DNA of 64,000 nt from Ornithinimicrobium pekingense DSM 21552 (GTDB lineage: Bacteria; Actinomycetota; Actinomycetes; Actinomycetales; Dermatophilaceae), in the NCBI RefSeq assembly GCF_000421185.1, contig NZ_ATWJ01000014.1, positions 124,001 through 188,000 of the forward strand. The letters are read 5' to 3'. Of the stretch, positions 25,299 through 33,618 are shown piece after piece. The first letter of the stretch is position 1, and each line of letters opens with the position of its first letter. The position numbers and the translations under genes were made by a program. The notes beneath the pieces are model-generated. The model saw only the letters and a list, made by a program, of their open reading frames with translations. It made no database searches and had not been told where the DNA came from.

Positions 25299-27123
25299 GA
25301 CGTCGGTGGCGACGGTGTCGCTCAGCGGCACGCTGGTCGAGAAGCTCGAGGCCGCCTCCGCCGCCGGTTTCGGCGCGGTCGAGATCTTCGAGCACGACCT
25401 GCTCGCGAGCCGCCAGCCGCCCGAGGAGATACGGCGCCGCTGCGCCGACCTGGGCCTGCGGATCAACCTCTTCCAGCCCTTCCGCGACCTGGACTCGCGC
25501 GACCCCGCCCGGCTCGCGGCCAACCTGGAGCGCGCCCGCCGCAAGTTCGGTCTCATGGAGCGGCTCGGGGTCGACCTGATGCTGGTGTGCTCCAGCGTCG
25601 GGGACGACGCGGTCGCCGACCGGGACGAGCTCGCCGCCCAGCTCCATACCCTCGGGGACGCCGCCACGGAGCACGGCGCCCGGATCGCGTACGAGGCGCT
25701 GGCGTGGGGGCGGCACGTCGACGACTACCGCGTCGCGGCCCGGGTGGCGCAGGCGGCGGACCACCCGGCCGTGGGCACCTGCCTGGACAGCTTCCACATC
25801 CTCTCCCGCGGGATCGACCCGGCGGGGATCCTGGACATCCCCGGCGCCCTCGTCTTCTTCCTGCAGCTGGCGGACGCGCCGCGCCTGGAGATGGACGTCC
25901 TGCCCTGGAGCCGTCACTACCGGTGCTTCCCCGGGCAGGGCGGGCTGGACGTGGCCTCCGTCGCGCTCAACGCCCTCCTCGCCGGCTACGACGGCCCCCT
26001 CTCCCTCGAGGTGTTCAACGACACCTTCCGGCAGGCTCCAGCCCTGCAGACCGCCCGCGACGCGCACCGCTCGCTGCTGCACCTGCAGGACGTCATGCGG
26101 CGCCGGATCGGGGAACGCCGGTCCTCGGGCGTGCGGGCCGCCGCGCACGAGCTGGACCGGGTGGAGGCGATGCTCGCCCCGGTCGCACCGCCGACCACGC
26201 CCGGCGGCCTGGCGTTCGTCGAGTTCGACGACGAGGACGACGGTGCGCTGGCCGGCCTGATCGACCGGGTGGGCTTCGCCCGCGACCGGACGGCCCCGGA
26301 CGCGACGGCCTGGGTGCACGAGGACGTCTGGCTGGCGACGCGACCCAGCGGCGCGGACCGCGCCCGGGTGAGCGGCCTGGGTGTGCGGGTCCCCGATCCC
26401 GGCCGTGCCGCCGTCCGGGCCCGCCAGCTCGGCTGCGAGGTGGTCTCCGTCGAGGCGCTCGGCCAACCCCTGCAGGCGGTCGACGCTCCCGACACCACAC
26501 GCGTGACCTTCTGCCCGCCGCGCACGCCCGTCGGCGACCCCGCGCACGGCGGCGTGCCGGGCCTGCTCGGGATCGACCACGTGGCCCTGACCCAGCCGTG
26601 GTACGAGTTCGACGGGGCGACCCTGTTCTGGAAGGCCGTCGGCGGACTGGACAGCCAGGCCAGCAACGACGTGCCCGATCCCTACGGGCTCGTCCGCTCG
26701 CAGGCGATGACCAGCTGCGGCCGCGAGGTGTCGGTGGTGCTCAACGTCCAGCCCCGCCGCGCCGCCGAGGAGGGACCGTCGGGGCGCGACGGCACGCAGC
26801 ACGTCGCGTTCGCGACCTCCGACCTGCTGGCGACGGCGGACCACCTGCTCGCCGCGGACGTCCCCCTGCTCCACGTCGGCGACAACTACTACGAGGACCT
26901 CGAGGCGCTCTACGCGGTCCCGGAGGACCAGCTCGCGGCCTGGCGCTCACGGGGGATCCTGGTCGACCAGACGGGCCGGGGAAGGTATCTGCAGCTGTTC
27001 ACCCGCACGGTCGGCGGGGTGTTCCTGGAGTTCGTCCAGCGGGTCGACGGCTACACCGGGTTCGGGGCCCGCAACGCCCCCTTCCGTCTCGCCGCGCAGT
27101 CCCGCACCGGGCCGGAGGCATGA
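25285..27123 (+). CDS. qsuB: 3-Dehydroshikimate dehydratase, QsuB-type (TIM barrel plus HPPD-like domain)
   Basis: A 612-residue fusion. Residues 1-270 form a xylose-isomerase-like barrel that converts 3-dehydroshikimate to protocatechuate (GFGAVEIFEHDLL, ARIAYEALAWGRHVDD, CLDSFHILSRG, GPLSLEVFND). Residues about 295-600 resemble 4-hydroxyphenylpyruvate dioxygenase (LGIDHVALTQ near 431, QHVAFAT near 505, FLEFVQR near 581), as in Corynebacterium QsuB. It links shikimate/quinate to the beta-ketoadipate pathway. ATG 25285 lies inside the previous gene, indicating coupling. Confidence 0.9.
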   Translation: MPTLETSVATVSLSGTLVEKLEAASAAGFGAVEIFEHDLLASRQPPEEIRRRCADLGLRINLFQPFRDLDSRDPARLAANLERARRKFGLMERLGVDLMLVCSSVGDDAVADRDELAAQLHTLGDAATEHGARIAYEALAWGRHVDDYRVAARVAQAADHPAVGTCLDSFHILSRGIDPAGILDIPGALVFFLQLADAPRLEMDVLPWSRHYRCFPGQGGLDVASVALNALLAGYDGPLSLEVFNDTFRQAPALQTARDAHRSLLHLQDVMRRRIGERRSSGVRAAAHELDRVEAMLAPVAPPTTPGGLAFVEFDDEDDGALAGLIDRVGFARDRTAPDATAWVHEDVWLATRPSGADRARVSGLGVRVPDPGRAAVRARQLGCEVVSVEALGQPLQAVDAPDTTRVTFCPPRTPVGDPAHGGVPGLLGIDHVALTQPWYEFDGATLFWKAVGGLDSQASNDVPDPYGLVRSQAMTSCGREVSVVLNVQPRRAAEEGPSGRDGTQHVAFATSDLLATADHLLAADVPLLHVGDNYYEDLEALYAVPEDQLAAWRSRGILVDQTGRGRYLQLFTRTVGGVFLEFVQRVDGYTGFGARNAPFRLAAQSRTGPEA

Positions 27124-28004
27124 CTGCGCGGCTCGAGCAGCTGGCGGACGGGCTGGCCTTTCCCGAGGGCCCCGTGGTCCTGCCCGACGGGTCGGTCGCG
27201 GTCGTGGAGATGGCCGCCGACCTCGTGACCTTCCTGGAGCCGGACGGCTCGCGCCGGAGCGTCCCGTGCGGTCCCGGCCCCAACGGCCTGGCCCTGACCC
27301 CCGAGGGCGAGCTGGTGGTCTGTCTCAACGGCGGGCTCGGCTTCGAGCGCCACGAGGGCCGGCTGCACCCCGGCCTGGCCTTCGGACGTGATGCCCGCGG
27401 CGGGGTGGCGCTGCTGCAGCCACAGACCGGCCAGGTCACGCCGCTGGTGCCCTGGGGAGCCAGGTCGCGGGTCAGCGCCCCGAACGACGTCGCCCTGCCG
27501 ACCGCGGGCCCGTCCGCCGACGGTGGCTTCTGGTTCACCGACCTGGGCCGACGGTTCGTCGACCACCAGGAGCACGGTGGCGTCTACTGGTGCGGCCCCG
27601 ACGGTGACCTCGGGACGGCCGCCTACCCACGGTTCGGGCGGCCCAACGGCATCGGCCTGAGCCCCGACGGCAGGACGCTCTACGTCACCGAGTCGCAGAG
27701 CGCGCAGGTGTGGGCCTGGGAGGTGCTCGGTCCCGGACACCTGGGGCAGGCACGGTTGGTGCACCAGCTGCCCCACCCGTGCCGCCTCGACGGGATGGCG
27801 GTCACCGCCTCCGGCACCCTCGTCGTCGCGACCCTGGTCGTCGGGCAGCTCACGGCGCTCTCACCCCACGGGGAGGTCGTTGGCCAGGTCGACGTGGACG
27901 ACCCCTTCCCCACGAACGTCGTCGTCGACCCCGCCGAGGAGGGCGGTCTGCTGGTCACGCTGGGCTCCACCGGCCGGCTGGTGCGGCTGCGCCTGGACCT
28001 GTAG
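27120..28004 (+). CDS. SMP-30/gluconolactonase-like protein
   Basis: A 294-residue six-bladed beta-propeller lactonase-like protein. LAFPEGPVVLPDGSVAVVEM, GPNGLALTPEGELVV, SAPNDVALP, PNGIGLSPDGRTLYVTES and LDGMAV supply the Glu, Asn and Asp metal ligands of the SMP-30 fold. It is the last gene of the TRAP/shikimate cluster (ATGA overlap) and may hydrolyse a lactone of the substrate acid, for example quinide, though that is speculation. Confidence 0.85.
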   Translation: MTARLEQLADGLAFPEGPVVLPDGSVAVVEMAADLVTFLEPDGSRRSVPCGPGPNGLALTPEGELVVCLNGGLGFERHEGRLHPGLAFGRDARGGVALLQPQTGQVTPLVPWGARSRVSAPNDVALPTAGPSADGGFWFTDLGRRFVDHQEHGGVYWCGPDGDLGTAAYPRFGRPNGIGLSPDGRTLYVTESQSAQVWAWEVLGPGHLGQARLVHQLPHPCRLDGMAVTASGTLVVATLVVGQLTALSPHGEVVGQVDVDDPFPTNVVVDPAEEGGLLVTLGSTGRLVRLRLDL

Positions 28005-28041
28005 GCGTCGGCGCACCGGCGGCGCACGGCTCGCGCCCGCC

Positions 28042-28047
28042 TACACT
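28042..28047 (+). promoter_or_regulatory. Leaderless -10 element
   Basis: TACACT lies seven bases before the ATG at 28055; no ribosome site is visible. Typical leaderless architecture. Confidence 0.5.
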
Positions 28048-28054
28048 GGCGCGC

Positions 28055-28456
28055 ATGTCGCTTCCCCGCACCCTCGCCCGCGTGGCCCTCGGCGCCGCCA
28101 TGATCGGTGCGGGAGTGGCGCACCTGACCTCCCAGCGCGAGGAGTTCCAGGCGCAGGTGCCGGAGTGGTTCCCGCTGGAGGAGGACCTGACCGTCGTCGG
28201 CAGCGGCGTCGTCGAGATCGCGCTGGGCGCCTCGTTCATCGCGCTGCCACGACGTCGGCGGCTGGTCGGCGGCCTGCTCGCCGCCTTCTTCGTAATGATC
28301 TTCCCCGGCAACGTCGCCCAGTATGTCGAGGGCACCGACGCCTTCGGCCTGGACACCGACCGCAAGCGCCTGGTCCGGCTCTTCTTCCAGCCCCTGCTGG
28401 TGCTCTGGGCGCTCTACGGCGGTGGGTGGCTGCGCCGGAGGACCCGCACCGACTGA
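28055..28456 (+). CDS. DoxX-like small membrane protein
   Basis: A 133-residue protein with four predicted membrane helices (LGAAMIGAGVAHL, GSGVVEIALGASFIAL, VGGLLAAFFVMIFPGNVAQYV, FFQPLLVLWALYGGGW). It resembles the DoxX/DoxD superfamily, small quinone-related or redox-associated membrane proteins of unclear role. It is separated from the preceding operon by 50 nt and has its own leaderless promoter. Confidence 0.7.
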   Translation: MSLPRTLARVALGAAMIGAGVAHLTSQREEFQAQVPEWFPLEEDLTVVGSGVVEIALGASFIALPRRRRLVGGLLAAFFVMIFPGNVAQYVEGTDAFGLDTDRKRLVRLFFQPLLVLWALYGGGWLRRRTRTD

Positions 28457-28521
28457 CACGCATCTCGCGTGGCAGCCGGCGCGGGGCCGGTCGGTCGTGC
28501 GTGGGCGCCTGCCTCAGACGG

Positions 28522-28980
28522 TCAGTCGCGCGGCACGTCGCCGCGCCAGGCCCCGGTCTCGGTGCCGCGGGCCTCGATGAACTCCTTGAAGCGCTTCGCG
28601 TCCCCCTTCACGCGTCGGTCGTCGACCCCGACGGCGGCGCCAGCCTTCTCGACCAGCCCCTCGGGGTCCCAGTCCATCTGGATGGTGACGCGCGTGGTGG
28701 TGTCGTCCAGCTTGTGGAAGGTCACGACGCCGGCCTGCTTCACGTCGCCGCCGACCGTGGTCCAGGCGACGCGCTCCTCGGGGTGCTGCTCGGTGATCTC
28801 GGTGTCGAACTCCCGCTTCGCCCCGCCGATCTCCACCACCCAGTGGTTGCGGGTGTCGTCGAGCTGGGTCACGGACTCCACGCCCTCCATGAACTGCGGG
28901 AAGGTCTCGAACTGGGTCCACTGGTCGTAGGCCGCGCGGATCGGCACGTTGACGTCGACGGACTCGGTGACCTGAGCCAT
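28522..28980 (-). CDS. SRPBCC family protein (polyketide cyclase/START-like)
   Basis: A 152-residue START/Bet v1-like protein (VTESVDVNVPIRAAYDQWTQ, FPQFMEGVESV, WVVEIGGAKREFDTEI, HPEERVAW). Such proteins have a hydrophobic ligand cavity, and in actinobacteria are often annotated as cyclase/dehydrase or stress-related; the ligand is unknown. GGAGG lies six bases before the ATG. Divergent neighbours are unrelated. Confidence 0.82.
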   Translation of the reverse strand: MAQVTESVDVNVPIRAAYDQWTQFETFPQFMEGVESVTQLDDTRNHWVVEIGGAKREFDTEITEQHPEERVAWTTVGGDVKQAGVVTFHKLDDTTTRVTIQMDWDPEGLVEKAGAAVGVDDRRVKGDAKRFKEFIEARGTETGAWRGDVPRD

Positions 28981-29067
28981 GGCATACCTCCGTATGTCGG
29001 GGAACGTTGTCCCCTCCAGGCAACACAGACCTGTCGCTCGCCGCGAGGCGAACCGACTCGCCGCTGG

Positions 29068-29367
29068 TCAGCCGGGTCCGTCGAGGGCGTCCAGCTGCCG
29101 CAGCGCGTCCTCCCAACGGGCCCGGCGCGCCTGCACGTCCTGCTCCCACCACGGTGTGCCCCGCTCGCCCAGCCCGTGCTTGGCCAGGTCGACCCGGCGT
29201 CGGGCGGGTGCCGGGTCCTCCCCCGACCTGCGGAGGGCACGCACCCCGGAGCGCCCACGACCCAGGTGGGACAGCAGCCGCTCCGCCACGTCCGCGGGCA
29301 GGGCCGGGTCCTGCCGGCGCCACCGTCTGCCGTCCACCACGAGCCAGCGCTCGTCCTCCTCGGTCAT
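29068..29367 (-). CDS. Conserved small actinobacterial protein of unknown function
   Basis: A 99-residue charged protein opening MTEEDERWLVVDGRRWRRQDP. I have seen this N-terminal pattern in uncharacterised actinobacterial proteins sometimes labelled as Tol-like without good reason. The C-terminal half is Arg-rich with GTPWWEQD. No membrane segment or known domain is visible. The 131 nt between it and the HNH gene fragment hold nothing I recognise. Confidence 0.6.
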   Translation of the reverse strand: MTEEDERWLVVDGRRWRRQDPALPADVAERLLSHLGRGRSGVRALRRSGEDPAPARRRVDLAKHGLGERGTPWWEQDVQARRARWEDALRQLDALDGPG

Positions 29368-29498
29368 GGGTCGATGATGCAGGGGCGTGGACCTGGGCGG
29401 CGGACGAGCGTGCAGGGATGCCTCCACCGGCTGCGTGCCGGGACCGCGCGCGGACATGCTGGTGACCCGGCCGGTGGGTGGCCGGGTGCGGGGCGGGG

Positions 29499-29603
29499 TC
29501 ATCTCAGGTGCCAGCGGACGCCGAGCGCGGTGACGGTCGCGGTCAGGGCCCGGTCGTGGACCCAGGTGTGGTGCCGCGGGCAGAGCAGGGCGTAGTTGGA
29601 CAG
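29499..29603 (-). pseudogene. 3' fragment of DUF222/HNH endonuclease gene (split by element)
   Basis: Read on the minus strand from the att core this encodes LSNYALLCPRHHTWVHDRAL and 14 more residues to a stop at 29499-29501. CPRHHTWVHDR is the second half of an HNH nuclease motif and is typical of the C terminus of DUF222/HNH proteins. It is in phase with the 5' part that ends at 33631, so it is the severed tail of that gene. Confidence 0.88.
29589..29603 (+). other. attL core of the integrated element
   Basis: GGCGTAGTTGGACAG is shared with 33619-33633 apart from one base (G here, A there). Host gene sequence lies to the left and element sequence to the right. The integrase gene begins 20 nt further on, the usual position of a serine-integrase attachment site. 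Confidence 0.8.
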
Positions 29604-29610
29604 ACGTCGC

Positions 29611-29616
29611 TAATGT
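29611..29616 (+). promoter_or_regulatory. Leaderless -10 element of the integrase gene
   Basis: TAATGT ends six bases before the ATG at 29623 with no ribosome site. The -35 position would fall in or beside the att core, so integration or excision would change the upstream promoter context. Confidence 0.45.
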
Positions 29617-29622
29617 GACCTC

Positions 29623-31038
29623 ATGGCGACCAGGGCGAGCGGCACCCCGAGCAAGGCAGCGGTCTACGCACGGATCTCCAAGGACACCGAGGGCGTGGGA
29701 GCCGGTGTGCAGCGGCAGGTGGCCGACTGCCAGAACCTGGCCGAGTCCCTCGGCTGGACCGTGGCAGACACCTACATCGACAACGACCTGTCGGCCTACA
29801 CCGGCAAGCCTCGCCCCGAGTACGCGCGCATGCTCGCGGACCTGGCCGACGGCCTGGTGGACGGCGTGCTCTGCTACCACATGGACCGGCTGACCCGACG
29901 CCCGAAGGAGTTGGAGGAGTTCGTCGAGGCCCTCGACGCGGCAGCGGTCAAGCACGTTCGGTTCGTCGCCGGGCACACCGACATCGGCACCGGCGACGGT
30001 CTGATGATGGCGCGGGTGATGGGCGCGTTCGCCTCCCACGAGTCAGCGTCAAAGACGCGCCGGATGGAGCGGAAGTGGGAGCAGGACGCCCTGGAGGGAA
30101 AGCCCCGCCGCAGCGGCACCCGCCCGTTCGGGTACGCCGCCGACGCGGTGACCCTGGTCCCCGAGGAGGCAGCGATCATCCGGCAACTGGTGGACCGCTT
30201 CCTGGCCGGGGAGTCCACTCGTTCACTGTGCGTCTGGCTGAAGGAGGAAGGGGTGGCGACCACCAGCGGAGGGAACTGGCAGACCTCGACCCTCAAGCAG
30301 ATCCTGACTTCGGGGCGGATCGCCGGATACCGCGAGCACCGAGGCGTCAAGGTCGCCAAGGCCGTGTGGGAGCCGATCATCACCGAGGAGCAGCACCGCC
30401 AGGTCCTCGCGCACGTCGAGGCCCGCAAGCGCAGCGGCAGGAGAGCACCCCAGCGGTACCTGCTGTCAGGGATGCTTCGCTGCGGCCGGTGCGGCAACCG
30501 GCTCTACTCCTCCGCTCGCCGGGACACCCGCCGCTACGTCTGCCAGGCCGGGCCGGACCACTTCGGCTGCGGACGGTTGACCGTAGTTGCCGACCCGGTC
30601 GAGCGGCTCATCGCCGACGCCGTGCTGCACCGCCTGGACTCCCCGCAGATGGCCGATGCCCTGGCCGGGAAGGTCAGCAGCGACGAGCGCACCGCCGTCC
30701 TGTCCCAGGCCCTGGAGGAGGACGAGGCGCAGATGCAGGAACTGGCGCAGGCGTACGCCGCCAAGCAGATCCGCATGAGCGACTGGCTCACGGCCAAGAA
30801 GCCCATCGAGGAGCGCATCGAGAACACCCGCCGGCAGATGGACAGGATGAACGGGCACACCGCCCTGGCGAGGGTGGCCGGCCAGGGTCAGGAGTTGCGC
30901 CAGCAGTGGGCCGGCCTCAACCTCGAGCGGCAGCACGCGATCGTCAAGACCGTCCTCGACCATGCCGTGATCCGCCCGATGACCCCAGGAGTGCGCAAGT
31001 TCGACCCGAACCGTGTGGCCCCCGTGTGGCTCGTGTAG
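29623..31038 (+). CDS. Large serine recombinase (site-specific integrase)
   Basis: A 471-residue serine integrase. The resolvase catalytic domain (about 12-155) has the nucleophile Ser19 in VYARIS and CYHMDRLTRRPKELEEF around residue 84. A recombinase domain follows (about 170-270, with RSGTRPFGYA). A zinc ribbon (CGRCGNRL near 286, YVCQAGPDHFGCGRL near 305) and a coiled-coil (about 365-420) complete the architecture. It catalyses attP x attB recombination; excision normally needs a directionality factor, which I do not see here. The att core lies 20 nt upstream, confirming it as this element's own integrase. Confidence 0.95.
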   Translation: MATRASGTPSKAAVYARISKDTEGVGAGVQRQVADCQNLAESLGWTVADTYIDNDLSAYTGKPRPEYARMLADLADGLVDGVLCYHMDRLTRRPKELEEFVEALDAAAVKHVRFVAGHTDIGTGDGLMMARVMGAFASHESASKTRRMERKWEQDALEGKPRRSGTRPFGYAADAVTLVPEEAAIIRQLVDRFLAGESTRSLCVWLKEEGVATTSGGNWQTSTLKQILTSGRIAGYREHRGVKVAKAVWEPIITEEQHRQVLAHVEARKRSGRRAPQRYLLSGMLRCGRCGNRLYSSARRDTRRYVCQAGPDHFGCGRLTVVADPVERLIADAVLHRLDSPQMADALAGKVSSDERTAVLSQALEEDEAQMQELAQAYAAKQIRMSDWLTAKKPIEERIENTRRQMDRMNGHTALARVAGQGQELRQQWAGLNLERQHAIVKTVLDHAVIRPMTPGVRKFDPNRVAPVWLV

Positions 31039-31071
31039 GTCAGTCCCGCCCCGGTGCGTGCTCCCGCTGCG

Positions 31072-31089
31072 CGGGTGCGCGCGCACCCG
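31072..31089. terminator. 18-bp perfect palindrome after the integrase gene
   Basis: CGGGTGCGCGCGCACCCG reads identically on both strands, 33 nt after the integrase stop and ahead of the convergent rep stop. It may serve as a bidirectional terminator; Z-DNA-like alternation of GC is also evident. The 31039-31218 gap contains nothing else I recognise. Confidence 0.5.
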
Positions 31090-31218
31090 GTGCGCGGACC
31101 TGGCCCAGCAGCGCGGACACCCGGGATACCACCAGCGGGTCCGTGACGTGCTCGGGCACACCCTGAGCCTCACACGAGGCTGCTACCCACGCCGCCAGAT
31201 CCTCCGGCGACAGCCCAC

Positions 31219-31971
31219 TCAGGCCCATGCCGCCCACACCGCCGGAGGAGCCTCCCAGTCCTCGACGTCCTCCGAGAGCCAGACGTCCGTGGGATGAGCC
31301 CTCATGACGTCGCAGGCCTTCGACAGAACCTCCGCGCGGCTGTCCCCGACCAGGCGCACCTTCTCCGGCTGAAAGCCCTGCGCGACCTCGTACCGGTGCA
31401 GCCCCTTTCCCTGAACCCCGTCGAAGGACTTTGACACGTACTTCGACATGTACCCGGCAGCCCGCCGGGCCTCCTCCCGCGTGGTCGAGCCGACCGGCAT
31501 GTCCGAGACGCGTTTGATGTGAACCCAGCCGCGCCCCCACGCCTCCTCGATCTTGCCGCGTGGTATGAACCGGCCGACGCCGAAGTGCACGTGGAGGTGC
31601 ACGCCGTCCTTGTGCAGCTCGGGCACCCACACGTACGGGAACGGATCACCGCCGAGACCGGCCCGAAGGTCCCGGAAGAACGATGCGACGTGCTCGCGCA
31701 GCAGCACAGGGTCCGAGCATCGGGGCGGACCGTAGGTCAGCGTCCCGAGCCGGGTGATGGAGTTGGCCGCGCAGTACTGCCGCAGCAGCCGCCGCGCGCG
31801 CTTGACCGCCTCCTGGCCGGAGCGCACCGGGTCGGAGGCGTGCCCCTGTGGGACGTACGGACGATCACGCCGCGAGGCCGAACGAAAGGACCCACCCGCC
31901 TCCCCGGCGGCAGGGACGAGGGTTAGACCCCAAGCAGGGTCAGGAGCAACAACGGGAACACGTACAGACAC
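31219..31971 (-). CDS. HUH-type replication initiator (rolling-circle Rep)
   Basis: About 250 residues. Motif I is RLGTLTYGP, motif II the metal-binding HUH HLHVHFGVG (near residue 125), and motif III GYMSKYVSK (near 172) with two candidate nucleophilic tyrosines four residues apart. This order is that of rolling-circle Rep/relaxase-like endonucleases of small actinobacterial and phage replicons. It should nick an origin and prime replication or transfer of the excised circle. The start is uncertain: the frame stays open to 32259, but GTG 31971 is the first that leaves a family-like N terminus. It faces the integrase gene tail to tail. Confidence 0.82.
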   Translation of the reverse strand: MSVRVPVVAPDPAWGLTLVPAAGEAGGSFRSASRRDRPYVPQGHASDPVRSGQEAVKRARRLLRQYCAANSITRLGTLTYGPPRCSDPVLLREHVASFFRDLRAGLGGDPFPYVWVPELHKDGVHLHVHFGVGRFIPRGKIEEAWGRGWVHIKRVSDMPVGSTTREEARRAAGYMSKYVSKSFDGVQGKGLHRYEVAQGFQPEKVRLVGDSRAEVLSKACDVMRAHPTDVWLSEDVEDWEAPPAVWAAWA

Positions 31972-32056
31972 GAGACCACCCCGGAAGGACGAGCCGACAA
32001 GGACGTCAGCCCCACCGTGAGCACTTCCCCGACAGGCGCGCCGGAGACACAAGAAA

Positions 32057-32086
32057 GCCGCAGGTGGAGCCCAAGCCACCTGCGGC
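32057..32086. other. Hairpin upstream of rep; possible replication origin or terminator
   Basis: Eleven-bp perfect arms (GCCGCAGGTGG at 32057-32067, complement at 32076-32086) flank an 8-nt loop, about 90 nt upstream of the chosen rep start. HUH Reps nick hairpin loops near their own gene, so this is a candidate double-strand origin. It could instead terminate the membrane-protein transcript that runs toward rep. The rest of 31972-32308 has no gene I can support. Confidence 0.45.
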
Positions 32087-32308
32087 GCGTCCCCGCTGCT
32101 GCGTTCGATATGTCTCGTGTGTACCGGCACGTCCCTGCCGTGGATCGACGGCTCGCCCTCTTGCCCCGGGAGCAGGGCACTCAATGTGTGTGCAGTTGAT
32201 CTGTGCATGCGGTGGGGTGGCCCAACGCAGCCGGTCTCGCGCACCAGCCATGCTGCCACAGCACCATCACTCAGCGGAACCCCCCACGAGTTACGTTGCT
32301 ACTTCAAG

Positions 32309-33394
32309 TCAAGAGGCGCTGCCTTCGGCATCGCCCTCTGTCCCGCTGTCCGGCGCCTTGGCGCTATCCCGCTCGGCTTCTTCCCGCATCCTTTCCATAA
32401 GGAAGCACAGTTCGGGAACCCACTCAGCAACCACATCTTCAATCGCATGAAAATACGGCTCTCTGACGTCAATTCCGCCGCTGATCGCCTCCTCGACTAT
32501 GGCCTGCGATGCCTCGAATTCACCGATTGCACTCAGCCCACCGGCCATGGCACCCACCCACGTAACCCGCGAGGGATCTTCCACGTCCTTCACCAATTCC
32601 TTGGCCACCTCGATGGCTCCTGCAACGATCGGCACTTCCACCTGGTTTAAGTACGCAAGCGTAGCGACCATTTCGCGCGCGCGTAGCCTGGAACTGACCG
32701 CCTGCCGAAGGACGAAGAACAATAGCAAGAGCACGAACGGAACATTCCACCACGAAGTGCCCGCGCAGACAACCCCGCCCAGGATCCCTAGCGGCAGTAT
32801 CAAACCAAACCGCAACTCAGCTTCGGACCTTAGCCGGTCAATCTCTTGGTATTGCTCTGCGGAATCCTCCCATAGTTGCATGGCACTCACATCTAAGCGC
32901 TCAAGCACCAACTCCAGCGGGAAGTCGAGGGAAGCGCCTGACGGCGCGCCAGCGCGAGCGTATTGCCCAGCAATATAGTTCAGGATCAGGCCCCGTATAT
33001 CTGGGGACTCCCCGCGAAGCCTCATCTGCAAATTGTGGGCAGGAGTCGAGATCCTAAACCAACGCCTGTTAAGCGTACTGGCGATTTTGGCGCGACTGCC
33101 TTGAATCACCCGTTCAAGAAGGCCTGATACCGACCTAGCGACGCGCGCGCCGATGATGCCCGTGATGTCGACAGCGATTGTTCCTATTAGGTACGCTGCG
33201 ATACTCAGCGCGGCAACGACGTATCCCGCACCCAGCGATTCAAACAATGCCTGAGAGCGCATCACGATGGGATGCCCCGCCCACTGCGCCAGCCGCGCCT
33301 GATCGATAAGTAGATACACCGCATACAGCCACGCCCACCCGATGAGCAATGGGTTTCGGACGTGCCTGACGCCCGGCATAAGAGCACTCAACAT
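32309..33394 (-). CDS. Unknown membrane protein of the mobile element
   Basis: About 361 residues. Hydrophobic segments lie near 15-35, 55-80 and a long pair near 195-230 (LILPLGILGGVV, VPFVLLLLFFVLRQAV), with a cytosolic middle and an acidic C-terminal tail rich in Glu/Asp/Ser. No catalytic motif or known domain is apparent. GC and codon use are lower than in the rest of the window (AAT, ATA, TTA-type codons occur), indicating recent acquisition. ATG 33394 is chosen, TTG 33409 is possible. As the only gene not needed for mobility it may be cargo, for example exclusion or defence. Confidence 0.6.
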   Translation of the reverse strand: MLSALMPGVRHVRNPLLIGWAWLYAVYLLIDQARLAQWAGHPIVMRSQALFESLGAGYVVAALSIAAYLIGTIAVDITGIIGARVARSVSGLLERVIQGSRAKIASTLNRRWFRISTPAHNLQMRLRGESPDIRGLILNYIAGQYARAGAPSGASLDFPLELVLERLDVSAMQLWEDSAEQYQEIDRLRSEAELRFGLILPLGILGGVVCAGTSWWNVPFVLLLLFFVLRQAVSSRLRAREMVATLAYLNQVEVPIVAGAIEVAKELVKDVEDPSRVTWVGAMAGGLSAIGEFEASQAIVEEAISGGIDVREPYFHAIEDVVAEWVPELCFLMERMREEAERDSAKAPDSGTEGDAEGSAS

Positions 33395-33618
33395 GGCAAG
33401 ACCGTACAACTAACCGACAGGCACTCATGCCGTTTGACGACTTGCACCCGCTTCCGCTGCCCAGCATCACGAACGCTAGGGCCTCGATTCAGTGGCTGTC
33501 AGCCCGTCCTGAGGGGGGTCGCTTCGCGAGTAGTCGGCTTGCCGATGCTGTGCCACCGGCGGCACATAGATTGGCAGCGCCCCGACGCTCCACTGTCCCG
33601 AGGGTCGTACGAACGGCT

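Noticed and set aside
31972-32259. Longer N terminus for the HUH Rep
   Set aside because: The open frame extends but the added residues show no similarity to Rep proteins and cover a hairpin that looks like a control or origin element.
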